Shown: positions 9,548-16,882 of the stretch, piece by piece
Layout of the letters: every line of letters starts with the position of its first letter
Position numbering within the stretch: the stretch's first letter is position 1
NCBI GenBank assembly: GCA_964569795.1
Contig: CAZMVB010000049.1
Span: 1 to 17,987, forward strand
DNA length: 17,987 nucleotides
Direction: 5' to 3'
From: JAHJDS01 sp964569795
GTDB taxonomy: Bacteria; Desulfobacterota; Desulfarculia; Desulfarculales; JAHJDS01
Translations under genes and position numbers: made by a program
Notes under the pieces: generated by a model
Seen by the model: only the letters and a program-made list of their open reading frames with translations
What the model was told of the DNA's origin: nothing
The model's database searches: none

Positions 9548-10530
9548 GGTTGCGAAAACCTTTCCCTGCCCGGGTAAAGGTCCCGGTGCTCCCGGAACTC
9601 GTTCATAAAATCCTCGATCATGGCGGCCAGGTCGTAGCGGGGGCGCCAGCCCCATTCCCGGCGGGCCCGGGTGTCGTCCAGGTCCATCCTGCCCAGGCCG
9701 GCCAGAAGGTCAATGATGTCCTGATCAGGCTCGAAGTCCAGGTCGGCCTCGGGGATGGATCGGCGCACCGCGTCCACCAGGTCCTGGGCCGAGTAGGGCG
9801 GTTTGACGCCGGCCAGGTTGTAGATCCGGGTGGGGACGTCGCTTTCGGCGGCCTGGGCCAGGGAGATCAGGGCCCGGACTACGTCCTTGTAGTAAATGGT
9901 CGGGCAGCGGGTCGCGGGCTCGACCGGGAGGCGATAGGGGTGGCCTTTGAGCGGTTCCTCGATGGCCCAGCAGTTGTAAATGGACATGTGAGCCACGCGG
10001 AAACCGGGCCCGACCACTGAGGGCAACCGCAGGCCCCGGAAGTCCAGGCCGAAGCGGCGGGCGAAATAGCGCCCCAACAGCTCGCTGAAGACCTTGCAGG
10101 CCCCGTACATGGAGGTCGGCCGCTGGAGGGTTTTGTCGTCCACCGGGCCGTCGGGCAGGTCCAGGCCGTACACGGCGATACTGCTGGCGAAGACCACCCG
10201 GCGCGCCCCGCTCCGGCGGGCCGCTTCCAGGACCTGATAGGTGCCCCGGGCGTTGACCTCGAAGGCCGCCTGGGGGTCGCGCTCCGAGGGCAGGGACAGC
10301 ATCCCGCCGAGGTGAAACACGGTGTCCACCTCGCCGGACCGGATCAAATCGGCCGTCCGGTCGGAGTCGGTCACCGAGACCTGCCGGTACTCGAGGCGAT
10401 CGGCCAGATCGGCCAGCCGGGCCGGAGGGCCCTTGACGTCCGTCAGGATGGGGCGTTCGTCCCGGGCGACGATGACCCGGGCCAGTTCCGATCCGATCAG
10501 GCCGGCCCCGCCGGTGATCAAGGTCTTCAT
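9544..10530 (-). CDS. NAD-dependent epimerase/dehydratase family protein (extended SDR)
   Basis: A 328-residue extended short-chain dehydrogenase/reductase. The Rossmann motif TGGAGLIG (GxxGxxG, 7-13) is at the N-terminus. D31 at the end of the second strand favours NAD+ over NADP+. The catalytic Ser (SS at 116-117), Tyr142 and Lys146 (YGACK) are all present. The stretch after YxxxK (SELLGRYFARRFGLDFRGLRLP) recalls short-chain L-threonine 3-dehydrogenases as well as UDP-sugar epimerases. Since it is coupled by a 4-bp overlap to BKACE, the more likely role is oxidation of a beta-hydroxy acid to the beta-keto acid that BKACE cleaves, rather than sugar epimerisation; this is inference. ATG at 10530 is chosen over an earlier in-frame start because GGGAGG lies 4-5 bp upstream and the Rossmann motif begins at residue 6. 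A strong hairpin with a T-tract lies directly upstream. Confidence 0.9.
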   Translation of the reverse strand: MKTLITGGAGLIGSELARVIVARDERPILTDVKGPPARLADLADRLEYRQVSVTDSDRTADLIRSGEVDTVFHLGGMLSLPSERDPQAAFEVNARGTYQVLEAARRSGARRVVFASSIAVYGLDLPDGPVDDKTLQRPTSMYGACKVFSELLGRYFARRFGLDFRGLRLPSVVGPGFRVAHMSIYNCWAIEEPLKGHPYRLPVEPATRCPTIYYKDVVRALISLAQAAESDVPTRIYNLAGVKPPYSAQDLVDAVRRSIPEADLDFEPDQDIIDLLAGLGRMDLDDTRARREWGWRPRYDLAAMIEDFMNEFREHRDLYPGRERFSQP

Positions 10531-10542
10531 CGGGCCTCCCGG

Positions 10543-10592
10543 AAAAAGGCGGCCGCCGTTCCGCAAGGGGGGGCGGCGAACCGGCGGCCGCC
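10543..10592 (-). terminator. intrinsic terminator/attenuator between binding-protein gene and SDR gene
   Basis: Read on the minus strand, the 10-bp self-complementary GGCGGCCGCC occurs at 10592-10583 and again at 10557-10548. Extended by GTTC/GAAC (one bulged G), they form a stem of about 14 pairs around a loop of about 16 nt, followed directly by five T (10547-10543). This is the form of a Rho-independent terminator. It lies inside the operon, and the ribosome-binding site of the SDR gene follows the T-tract at once. Partial termination would give more transporter than enzyme mRNA. Confidence 0.7.
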
Positions 10593-10611
10593 GTCGGGGG
10601 TCAACTGGTGG

Positions 10612-11817
10612 TTACCAGCCCATCTTGCACCCGGTCTGGGCGCAGGGCACCCTGACCTTGGCCGGGGAGACCATCTTGGCCCGCCCGACATAGGCGTGCT
10701 TGAAGAACGGGTTCTTGGCCACGATGGGGGCGATCCAGATCGGCTGCTGGACCTGATGGTCGCAGGCCCGCATGACCCAGGTCCCGGCCGGGCCGTGGAA
10801 CTTGAGACCTTCCCAGGCCTTGATGACCTTGTTCACGTCGGCCGAGCCGGCCTTCTTGACCGCCGCGGCCCAGAACATGGTCGCCGTGTAGGCCTTGCCC
10901 CGCAGCCAGGTCGGATAGTGGCCCGTGGCCTTCTTGAAGCCCCTGATAAAGGCCTGGTTCTTCTTGCCGGGAATGCTCAGCATGTACACCTCGGCGCCCA
11001 CGCTGCCGATGACGGCCTTGTCGTTGCTGATGGCCTGGATGGCGGTCTCGTCGTTGAGGTAGTAGCAGGCGAACTTGGCCTTGAGCCCCAGGGGCCCGGC
11101 CTGCTTGATCAGGAGGGTCAGGTCGCTGCCCCAGTTGGAGGTGAAGACCACCTGGGCCCTGGAGGCGATGATCTGGCTGATGTAGGGGGCGAAGTCCTTG
11201 TTGCCGATGGGATGGAGGATCTTGCCCACGATCTTGGCCTTGGGATTGAGCTGCTTGAGCTTCTTGATGAATCCGGCGATGGCCTCCCGGCCGAAGGAGT
11301 AGTCCTGGGCGATGCAAAACACCCGGGTAAAGCCCTGCTGGGCCACCCAGTTGGCCAGGGCAAAGGACTGGGTGTCGGTGTTGGCGCAGGCCCGGAAAAA
11401 GTGCTTGTCGCACCGGGAGCCGGTCATGCTGGCCGCGGCCATGCCGTAGGTGTAAAAGAGCAGATTATACTTCTTGGCCAGGTTGACCAGGGCGCCGGCG
11501 ACCGAGCTGCCCGTGCCCCCGCAGAAGTACTTGACCTTCTGGGTCAGGATCAGCTTGAGGGCCTTGCGGGTGGCCACGGCCGGCTTGAGCTCGCTGTCCA
11601 CGGCGATGACCTCGACCTTCCGGCCGTTGATCCCGCCCCGGGCGTTGATCACCTTGGCCGCGTACTTCACCCCCTCGAGATAACGGACCCCGATGTCCCG
11701 AAACGTCCCGGACAAGGGTTCGAACACGGCCAGCTTGATGGGCTTGGCCGCCCAGACCGTCGAGGCGGGCGCCAGGACCAGCAAGGCAGCCAAAACGATG
11801 AAAATGGTTCTTCGCAT
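10612..11817 (-). CDS. ABC transporter substrate-binding protein, HAAT (LivK-like) family
   Basis: A 401-residue periplasmic binding protein of the branched-chain amino acid/organic acid (HAAT) type. A Sec signal peptide is plain: MRR, a hydrophobic core at 5-18 and a cleavage site near VWA-AKP (after residue 23). There is no lipobox cysteine, so it should be a free periplasmic protein. The mature start KPIKLAVFEPLSG and the following YLEGVKYAAKVINARGGINGR are typical of type I periplasmic binding folds. Four cysteines in two close pairs (RCDKHFFRAC and PCAQTGC near the end) could form disulfides. ATG at 11817 has a strong AGGGAGG 6 bp upstream. The gene lies 48 bp downstream of livF. Ligand is unknown. 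In anaerobic degraders this family often binds aromatic or short carboxylates as well as amino acids, and the catabolic genes downstream favour a carboxylate. Confidence 0.95.
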   Translation of the reverse strand: MRRTIFIVLAALLVLAPASTVWAAKPIKLAVFEPLSGTFRDIGVRYLEGVKYAAKVINARGGINGRKVEVIAVDSELKPAVATRKALKLILTQKVKYFCGGTGSSVAGALVNLAKKYNLLFYTYGMAAASMTGSRCDKHFFRACANTDTQSFALANWVAQQGFTRVFCIAQDYSFGREAIAGFIKKLKQLNPKAKIVGKILHPIGNKDFAPYISQIIASRAQVVFTSNWGSDLTLLIKQAGPLGLKAKFACYYLNDETAIQAISNDKAVIGSVGAEVYMLSIPGKKNQAFIRGFKKATGHYPTWLRGKAYTATMFWAAAVKKAGSADVNKVIKAWEGLKFHGPAGTWVMRACDHQVQQPIWIAPIVAKNPFFKHAYVGRAKMVSPAKVRVPCAQTGCKMGW

Positions 11818-11865
11818 CTCAAACCTCCCTGTTGGTTTTTTGGGACAAAATTTTTTCTCGCCGGG

Positions 11866-12576
11866 TCATACCTCCAGGTACTTCCGACGTGTTTCCTCGG
11901 CCGCGATCAGGGCCTGGCCGTCTCCCTGAAACACGATCCGCCCCTTGGACATGATGAAGAAGTCGTCGGCCAGTCGGGTGGCGGCCTTGTAATTCTGCTC
12001 GACCATGAGGATGGTCACCCCGGACCGGCTGATGGTGGCCAGCATCTCCAGCACCGCGCCGGCCACCAGGGGGGCCAGGCCCTCGGTCGGCTCGTCCACC
12101 AGCAGAAGCTCGGGATTGCCCATCAGGGTCCGGGCGATGGTCAGCATCTGCTGCTCGCCGCCGGAGATGTTCCGGCCCTTGTGGTGGCGCCGTTCGGCCA
12201 GCCGGGCGAACGAGTCGAAGACCCGCTCGACGGTCCACGGCTCGCCCGGCGAGCCGTCAGTCGGACTTTTCCGGCCGATCAAGAGGTTCTCCTCCACGGT
12301 CAGGCTCTTGAAGATCCGGCGCTCCTCGGGGACGTAGCCGACCCCGAGCTTGGCGATCCGGTGCGGCGACAGGCCGCTCACCTCCTGGTCCTTGAATCGG
12401 ACGCTGCCCCGGCTGGCCTTGACCAGGCCGATGATCGTCTTGAGAAAGGTGGACTTGCCCACGCCGTTGCGGCCCAGGAGGCAGACCAGATCGCCCCGCT
12501 CGAGCTCCAGATCGACCCCCTGCAGGACGTGGCTCTTGCCGTAATAGCCGTGCAGGTCGCGCACCTGGAGGATCAC
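11866..12576 (-). CDS. livF: HAAT ABC transporter ATP-binding protein LivF
   Basis: A 236-residue ATPase subunit, the second of the two nucleotide-binding proteins typical of branched-chain-amino-acid-type importers. Walker A GRNGVGKST is at 35-43. The ABC signature ISGGEQQ, Walker B LLLVDEPTEGL and the switch-histidine position (MVEQN, glutamine in LivF) are all in place. PEERRIFKSLTVEENL is diagnostic for LivF against LivG. It starts with GTG at 12576, which overlaps the livG stop as GTGA (12573-12576), so translation is coupled. Length is normal. It works with LivG on the cytoplasmic side of the LivH-LivM channel. The symbol names the family position and does not claim leucine transport. 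Confidence 0.95.
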   Translation of the reverse strand: MILQVRDLHGYYGKSHVLQGVDLELERGDLVCLLGRNGVGKSTFLKTIIGLVKASRGSVRFKDQEVSGLSPHRIAKLGVGYVPEERRIFKSLTVEENLLIGRKSPTDGSPGEPWTVERVFDSFARLAERRHHKGRNISGGEQQMLTIARTLMGNPELLLVDEPTEGLAPLVAGAVLEMLATISRSGVTILMVEQNYKAATRLADDFFIMSKGRIVFQGDGQALIAAEETRRKYLEV

Positions 12577-13319
12577 GTCTCGTCCTCCCCCAGGTAGGCG
12601 TCCTTGACCCGCTGGTCGCCGCGGATTTCCTCGGGCCGGCCGCAGGCCAGGATGACCCCGTAGTGCAGGACCGAGATGCGGTCGGCCAGGGAGAAGACGA
12701 CGTTCATGTCGTGCTCGATGATGACGCAGGCGATGCTTTCCGTAACCCGGGCGATCATCTGGATGGCGTGCTCGGTCTCCTCCCGGCTCATGCCGGCGGT
12801 GGGCTCGTCCAGCAGGATCAGCCGGGGCCCAAGCGACAGGGTCACCCCCAGTTCCAGGGCCCGCTGCTGGCCGTAGGCCAGTTCCTGGGCCGGTGTGTTC
12901 CGGGCGTCCAGGAGATTGACCCGGTCCAGGATTTCCTCGGTGGCGGCGATCAGATCCCGGTCCCGGTGGGGGCGCTTGAGCAGGTGACTGCGCAGGCCCC
13001 GGCGGCTCCGGACGCCGGTCAAGACGTTGTCAAAGGCCGACAGGCGCTGGAAGACGTTGGTGATCTGAAAGGAGCGGGCCATGCCCCGGCGAGCCCGGAG
13101 GTGGGCCGCCAGGTGCGAGACGTCCTTGCCCTCGAAGATCACCCGCCCCGCCGAGGCCGGCCAGGCGCCGCTGATGACGTTGAACAGGGTCGTCTTGCCG
13201 GCGCCGTTGGGTCCGATGATGGCGAACCGCTCGGTCTGGCCCACCTCGAAGTCCACCCCGGTCAGGACCTGCAGACCGGAGAAGTTCTTCTCCACGCCCC
13301 TTACCTCGAGAATGGACAC
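12573..13319 (-). CDS. livG: HAAT ABC transporter ATP-binding protein LivG
   Basis: A 248-residue ATPase subunit. Walker A GPNGAGKTT is at 36-44, and the Q-loop region reads ARSFQITNVF. The signature is LAYGQQR, a LivG-type variant of LSYGEQ. Walker B is LILLDEPTAGMS, followed by the switch histidine in IIEHDM. The C-terminal extension LHYGVILACGRPEEIRGDQRVKDAYLG is typical of LivG. GTG at 13319 is preceded by AGGGTGG about 7 bp upstream, and only 12 bp separate it from the livM stop. It pairs with LivF to energise uptake. Confidence 0.95.
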   Translation of the reverse strand: MSILEVRGVEKNFSGLQVLTGVDFEVGQTERFAIIGPNGAGKTTLFNVISGAWPASAGRVIFEGKDVSHLAAHLRARRGMARSFQITNVFQRLSAFDNVLTGVRSRRGLRSHLLKRPHRDRDLIAATEEILDRVNLLDARNTPAQELAYGQQRALELGVTLSLGPRLILLDEPTAGMSREETEHAIQMIARVTESIACVIIEHDMNVVFSLADRISVLHYGVILACGRPEEIRGDQRVKDAYLGEDET

Positions 13320-13331
13320 CGCTAGACCACC

Positions 13332-14309
13332 CTAGGTCTCGGCCGCCGGCCGCCGGGAGAACCAGCCCCGGACCATCCGGGGCAGGCCGCTCAGGCCGCC
13401 GGGCACGAACAGGACCATGCCGATGAACAGCAGCCCCATGATCAGGGGCCAGTTGCTGGTCAGGTTGCTCAGGAAATTCTTGACATAGGTGTAGAACACC
13501 GCCCCGACGATGGGCCCGGCGAAACTGCCCGTGCCGCCGATGAAGGTCATCAGCAGGACCTGGGTGGTCATGTCGATGCTGACCACGTCCAGGGAGACGT
13601 TGGGGATGGACACGGCGTAGAAGGCGCCGGCCAGGCCGGCCACGGTCCCGGTGAACACGAACAGGATCAGCCGGGCCAGCCGGGTGTCGTAGCCCAGAAA
13701 GCGCATCCGCTCCTCGTTTTCGCGGATGAGCAGCACCGACTGGCCCATGGCCGTTTTGGTGAAGTACCAGCAAAAGGCCACGGCCAGGCCGATGACGATC
13801 ACCGTGAAGTAGTACATGTTCGCCCCGGCGCCCAGGTCGAGCCGGAACAGCCCCAGGTCGACGGGCCTGAGGGTCATGTTGATACCGTCGTCCCCGCCGG
13901 TGATCGACCACTTGACGCCGATGGCGTAGAACAGGGCGTTGAAGGCCAGGGTCAGCAGGGCGAAGGGCGTGCCCTTGACCCGCAGCAGGAGCAGGCCCAC
14001 GGCCAGGCCCACCACCGCGGTCAGACCCACGGCCAGGCCCATGGCGACGAACAGGTGCAGGCCGGGAACATGCTTCAGGAGGATGGCCACACCAAAGGCC
14101 CCCACGCCAAAGAACATGGCGTGGCCAAAGGACAGCAGGCCGGCGTAGCCCAGGAGCAGGTTGTAGCTCACGGCGTAAAGCGAGAAGATGATCGACTGGG
14201 TCAGCAGGAGCAGGGAGTAGGCCCCCATGATCCAGGGAGCGATGGCCAGCCCGGCCAGCAACACCGGCAGCCACAGCCGATAAACCTTGATCCGAGTCAG
14301 GCCGGTCAC
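13332..14309 (-). CDS. livM: HAAT ABC transporter permease LivM
   Basis: A 325-residue inner-membrane permease with about eight to ten hydrophobic helices. It carries LivM hallmarks: YNLLLGYAGLLSFGHAMFFG near the N-terminus, LRENEERMRFLGYD-like text (LIRENEERMRFLGYDTRLAR) in the coupling loop, and FIGGTGSFAGPIVGA near the C-terminus. The start is GTG at 14309, overlapping the livH stop as GTGA (14306-14309), with GGGGGA 6 bp upstream inside livH. A longer in-frame ATG start at 14399 would lie wholly inside livH and give a non-membrane, proline-rich leader, so it is rejected. It forms the channel with LivH. Confidence 0.94.
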   Translation of the reverse strand: MTGLTRIKVYRLWLPVLLAGLAIAPWIMGAYSLLLLTQSIIFSLYAVSYNLLLGYAGLLSFGHAMFFGVGAFGVAILLKHVPGLHLFVAMGLAVGLTAVVGLAVGLLLLRVKGTPFALLTLAFNALFYAIGVKWSITGGDDGINMTLRPVDLGLFRLDLGAGANMYYFTVIVIGLAVAFCWYFTKTAMGQSVLLIRENEERMRFLGYDTRLARLILFVFTGTVAGLAGAFYAVSIPNVSLDVVSIDMTTQVLLMTFIGGTGSFAGPIVGAVFYTYVKNFLSNLTSNWPLIMGLLFIGMVLFVPGGLSGLPRMVRGWFSRRPAAET

Positions 14310-15166
14310 TGCTTTTCCCCCAGCAGGCCCTCGGGCCTGATCACCAGGACCAGGGCCATCAGCAGGTAGATCAGGGCCAGCGAAAAGCTGGGGAACCACA
14401 GCACGCCAAAGGACTGCAATTCCCCGATGATGAACGAGGCCAGGACCGCCCCCCCCAGACTGCCCATGCCGCCGACGACGATGACCACGAAGGCGTCGAT
14501 CAGGATCGCCCCGGCCATGCCCGGATAGACGCTCAGCAGGGGCCCGGCGATCACCCCGGCGAAACCGGACAGGGCCGCCCCCACGGCGAACAGGCTCATG
14601 AACACCAGGGGGACGTTTATCCCCAGGGCGTCCACCATGGAACTGTCCTCCACGGCCGCCCGGACGATGATGCCGATCCGGGTCTTGAACAGGACCAGGG
14701 CCATCAGCAGGCCGAGACCCACCGAAACCACGAAGACGAACAGGCGATACACCGGGTAGGTGAACCCCAAGACCTTGACCGACGCCGCCAGCCAGCCGGT
14801 GACGTTCATCGCCTGGGGGGCGGTGCCCCAGAACAACTTGACCGCCTCGTCGATGAGGTAGGCCACGCCGAAGGTCAGCAGCAGCTCGTGGACGTGGCCC
14901 AGGACGTGGACCTTGCGCAGCAGGAACCGCTCGATCAGGGCGCCGATAATGAGCAGCAGCAGCGGACTGACGATCAGGGCCAGCCAGAAATCACCGGTCA
15001 GCCTGAGGAAGGAATAGGCGAAGTAGGCGCCCAGCATGTAGAAGGCGGCATGGGCGAAGTTGAGGACGTTCATCAGACCGAAGACCAGGGTCAGCCCCGA
15101 GGACACCAGGAACAGCAGTCCGGCGTAGGCCAGTCCGTGCAGGAAGAATACGGCGATCTCGGTCAT
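14306..15166 (-). CDS. livH: HAAT ABC transporter permease LivH
   Basis: A 286-residue inner-membrane permease. The N-terminus GLAYAGLLFLVSSGLTLVFGLMNVLNFAHAAFY is, in shorter pieces (SGLTLVFGLMNVLNFAHAAF), the classic LivH opening. The C-terminal VVGGMGSLGGAVLASFIIGE is equally typical. About eight hydrophobic helices are visible. ATG at 15166 has AGGAG about 13 bp upstream, a rather long spacing. It lies 69 bp after the HAD-like gene, the longest gap before the transporter genes, and that leader is very G-rich on the coding strand. It heads the H-M-G-F-K transporter block. Confidence 0.94.
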   Translation of the reverse strand: MTEIAVFFLHGLAYAGLLFLVSSGLTLVFGLMNVLNFAHAAFYMLGAYFAYSFLRLTGDFWLALIVSPLLLLIIGALIERFLLRKVHVLGHVHELLLTFGVAYLIDEAVKLFWGTAPQAMNVTGWLAASVKVLGFTYPVYRLFVFVVSVGLGLLMALVLFKTRIGIIVRAAVEDSSMVDALGINVPLVFMSLFAVGAALSGFAGVIAGPLLSVYPGMAGAILIDAFVVIVVGGMGSLGGAVLASFIIGELQSFGVLWFPSFSLALIYLLMALVLVIRPEGLLGEKQ

Positions 15167-15204
15167 CGGCGGATTTCGGCTCCTGAGATTTCCTTGTCGC
15201 GGGG

Positions 15205-15226
15205 CCCCCTGCGCCCCAGCCCCCCC
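15205..15226 (-). promoter_or_regulatory. G-rich tract with G-quadruplex pattern in the livH leader
   Basis: On the minus (mRNA-sense) strand, G tracts of 7, 4 and 5 lie close together: seven G at 15226-15220, CT, four G, CGCA, five G at 15209-15205. The run of seven can supply two tracts, so the G3+N1-7 rule for four tracts is met. This lies between the HAD-like stop and the livH ribosome-binding site. A self-complementary GGGGCCCC at its 3' side could form a competing hairpin. A regulatory role is only possible, since chance G runs are common in GC-rich DNA. Confidence 0.3.
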
Positions 15227-15235
15227 AACTGAAAA

Positions 15236-16186
15236 CTATGTCCCGCCAGGCGGCAGGACATCCCGCAGAATCTTGAGCAGGACCTCGTCGCGGCGCTCGA
15301 CCACCCGGCTGACCTGGTCCGGGCTCCAGTGATGGAAGCCCTGTCCGCTTTTGGCCCCGAACTGGCCCTGTTTCATCTTTTCGGTCAACAGGGGCGAGGG
15401 CTCGGTGGAGCGGTCCAGGTCGGGCAGGAGGTCCTGGTGGACCTCGTGGGTCAGGTCCAGACCGGCCAGATCGGCCGTGGCCAGGGGCCCCAGAAAGGCC
15501 AGCCGCAGGCCGAAGCTGTAACGGACCACGTCGTCCACGTCCTCGGCCGAGGCGATGCCCGCCTCGACCAGATGGATGGCCTCCCGCCACAGGGCGTGCT
15601 GCATCCGGTTGCCCAAAAACCCGGGGACGTCCTTCATCACCCGGACCGGCCTCTTGCCCATCTCGGCCAGGAAGCCATGGACCGTCTCGAAGGTTTCGGG
15701 CGAGGTCCCCGCCGCCTTGATGACCTCGACCCCGGGCACCACCTGGGGCGGGTTCCAGAAGTGGGTGCCCAGGACCCGTTCCGGATGGGAGAGCCCCGCG
15801 GCGATCTTGCCGATGCTGATGGCCGAGGTGTTGCTCGACAGGATGGTCGAGGGCGGCACCAAACGCTCCAGCTCGGCGAAGACCCGGCGCTTGAGTTCCA
15901 GCTGCTCGCTTACGGCCTCGACGATGAAGTCGCGGCCCTGGCACAGGGCGGCCAGATCCTGGGACAGGGTGATCCGGGCCAGGGTCGGTTCGACCTCATC
16001 CGGCGCCATCAGCCCCAGGCGCAGGAACGGCTCGAAGTTGCGTCTGATCCGCTGAAGAGTCGAGGCCAGGGTCTCGGCGTCCCGGTCGTAGATGTTGACC
16101 CGGCAGCCGCCCCGGGCGAAGACCTGGGCCAGTCCGGGACCCATCAGGCCGGCGCCCACGATCCCGATGTCAGTCAGCTCACTCAT
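15236..16186 (-). CDS. 3-hydroxyacyl-CoA dehydrogenase family protein (HAD/carnitine dehydrogenase-like)
   Basis: A 316-residue NAD-dependent dehydrogenase with the Rossmann motif GAGLMG at 11-16 and acidic residues at the end of the second strand (YDRD), suggesting NAD+. The catalytic pair is H142 (THFWNPP) and E154, 12 residues apart as in classical 3-hydroxyacyl-CoA dehydrogenases. SSNTSAIS at 117-124 and the C-terminal domain with GNRMQHALWREA are also typical. The text FGLRLAFLGPLATADLAGLDL points to the subgroup that contains L-carnitine and L-gulonate 3-dehydrogenases as well as acyl-CoA enzymes. ATG at 16186 has GGGAAGGA just upstream and lies 28 bp after the regulator gene. An upstream in-frame extension overlaps the regulator and is rejected. 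With BKACE in the same operon it may make the beta-keto acid, as carnitine dehydrogenase does for dehydrocarnitine cleavage. This is inference. Confidence 0.9.
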   Translation of the reverse strand: MSELTDIGIVGAGLMGPGLAQVFARGGCRVNIYDRDAETLASTLQRIRRNFEPFLRLGLMAPDEVEPTLARITLSQDLAALCQGRDFIVEAVSEQLELKRRVFAELERLVPPSTILSSNTSAISIGKIAAGLSHPERVLGTHFWNPPQVVPGVEVIKAAGTSPETFETVHGFLAEMGKRPVRVMKDVPGFLGNRMQHALWREAIHLVEAGIASAEDVDDVVRYSFGLRLAFLGPLATADLAGLDLTHEVHQDLLPDLDRSTEPSPLLTEKMKQGQFGAKSGQGFHHWSPDQVSRVVERRDEVLLKILRDVLPPGGT

Positions 16187-16214
16187 CGTTCCTTCCCGGT
16201 TTTTTCCGCCCAGC

Positions 16215-16772
16215 TCAGGGCACATAGATGACCATGAAGCACTTGACGTCCTCGTCGCCCACGGGTAGGCCGTAGTGGGGGTAGTTGGAGTCGAAATAGA
16301 CGCAGTCCCCGGTTTCCACCAGGTACTCCTCGCCGCCATGGAAGAAACGCATGGTGCCCTGGACGACCAGCAGCATTTCCTCGCCCTGGTGCTGGAACAC
16401 GGCGCTCTCGGTGGAGTCGGCCGGGATGGTCAGGATGTAGGGTTCCATGCGCTTGTTCGGATAGTTCTGGGCCAGGGCTTCGTAGGAGTAGCCGAACACG
16501 GTCCCGTCCCGGGCCATCAACCGGCGCTCGTCCTTTTTCAGAAGCGAGCAGATGATGGCGTTTCTGTCCTCGCCGAAGATCTGGGAGATGCTCACGCCCA
16601 GGGCGGCGGCGATGACGATCAGGGTCGAGACGGGCGGGGCCTTGTCCGAGGTCTCGACCCGGGAGAGGTAGCCCTTGGTCAGGTTGGTCTTTTTGGCCAG
16701 GTCGTTGAGGGACAGTCCCTGGGCCTGTCTCATCTGGCGGATGTTCTTTCCGATCTCGGATTCGGGGATCAT
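16215..16772 (-). CDS. XRE family transcriptional regulator with C-terminal cupin sensor
   Basis: A 185-residue regulator. Residues 8-66 form an HTH_3 (XRE) DNA-binding domain (IGKNIRQMRQAQGLSLNDLA, then YLSRVE as part of the recognition region). Residues about 113-183 form a small cupin: FQHQGEEMLLVVQGTM for the first motif and GDCVYFDSNYPHYGLP for the second. Such XRE-cupin proteins (PuuR/SutR type) usually sense a small metabolite and act on the operon beside them. ATG at 16772 has AGGGGGC close upstream. It is the first gene of the minus-strand operon, 28 bp before the dehydrogenase gene, so it probably controls its own transcription with the transporter and enzymes. Repeated operator-like sequences lie 37-146 bp upstream of its start. 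Ligand unknown; the imported acid or its CoA product is the natural guess. Confidence 0.93.
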   Translation of the reverse strand: MIPESEIGKNIRQMRQAQGLSLNDLAKKTNLTKGYLSRVETSDKAPPVSTLIVIAAALGVSISQIFGEDRNAIICSLLKKDERRLMARDGTVFGYSYEALAQNYPNKRMEPYILTIPADSTESAVFQHQGEEMLLVVQGTMRFFHGGEEYLVETGDCVYFDSNYPHYGLPVGDEDVKCFMVIYVP

Positions 16773-16808
16773 TTTGCCCCCTGTCCCGGCGCGGCGTCTG
16801 TTATTTCT

Positions 16809-16821
16809 CTATACGAAACCC
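16809..16821 (-). promoter_or_regulatory. operator-like repeat copy 1 overlapping a TATAGA
   Basis: On the minus strand this reads GGGTTTCGTATAG, matching copy 3 (16906-16918) at 12 of 13 positions in the same orientation. Its right half runs into TATAGA (16813-16808), a possible -10 box for the regulator gene, 36 bp from the ATG. No good -35 lies at the right distance (CTGTTT at 17 bp), so this would be a weak or activator-dependent promoter or simply a repressor site in the leader. Confidence 0.45.
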
Positions 16822-16882
16822 TAAAAGCAAAAACAGATATTCAAATATTAAATTAATTAAAAAACATGGACTTGACTGATTC

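Noticed and set aside
10312..12597. Very long plus-strand open frame (761 codons) over the SDR, binding-protein and livF genes
   Set aside because: It is antisense to three clear genes, its composition is low-complexity (G, L, D, H, Q-rich), and it shows no domain. Such frames arise from strong GC bias at third positions.
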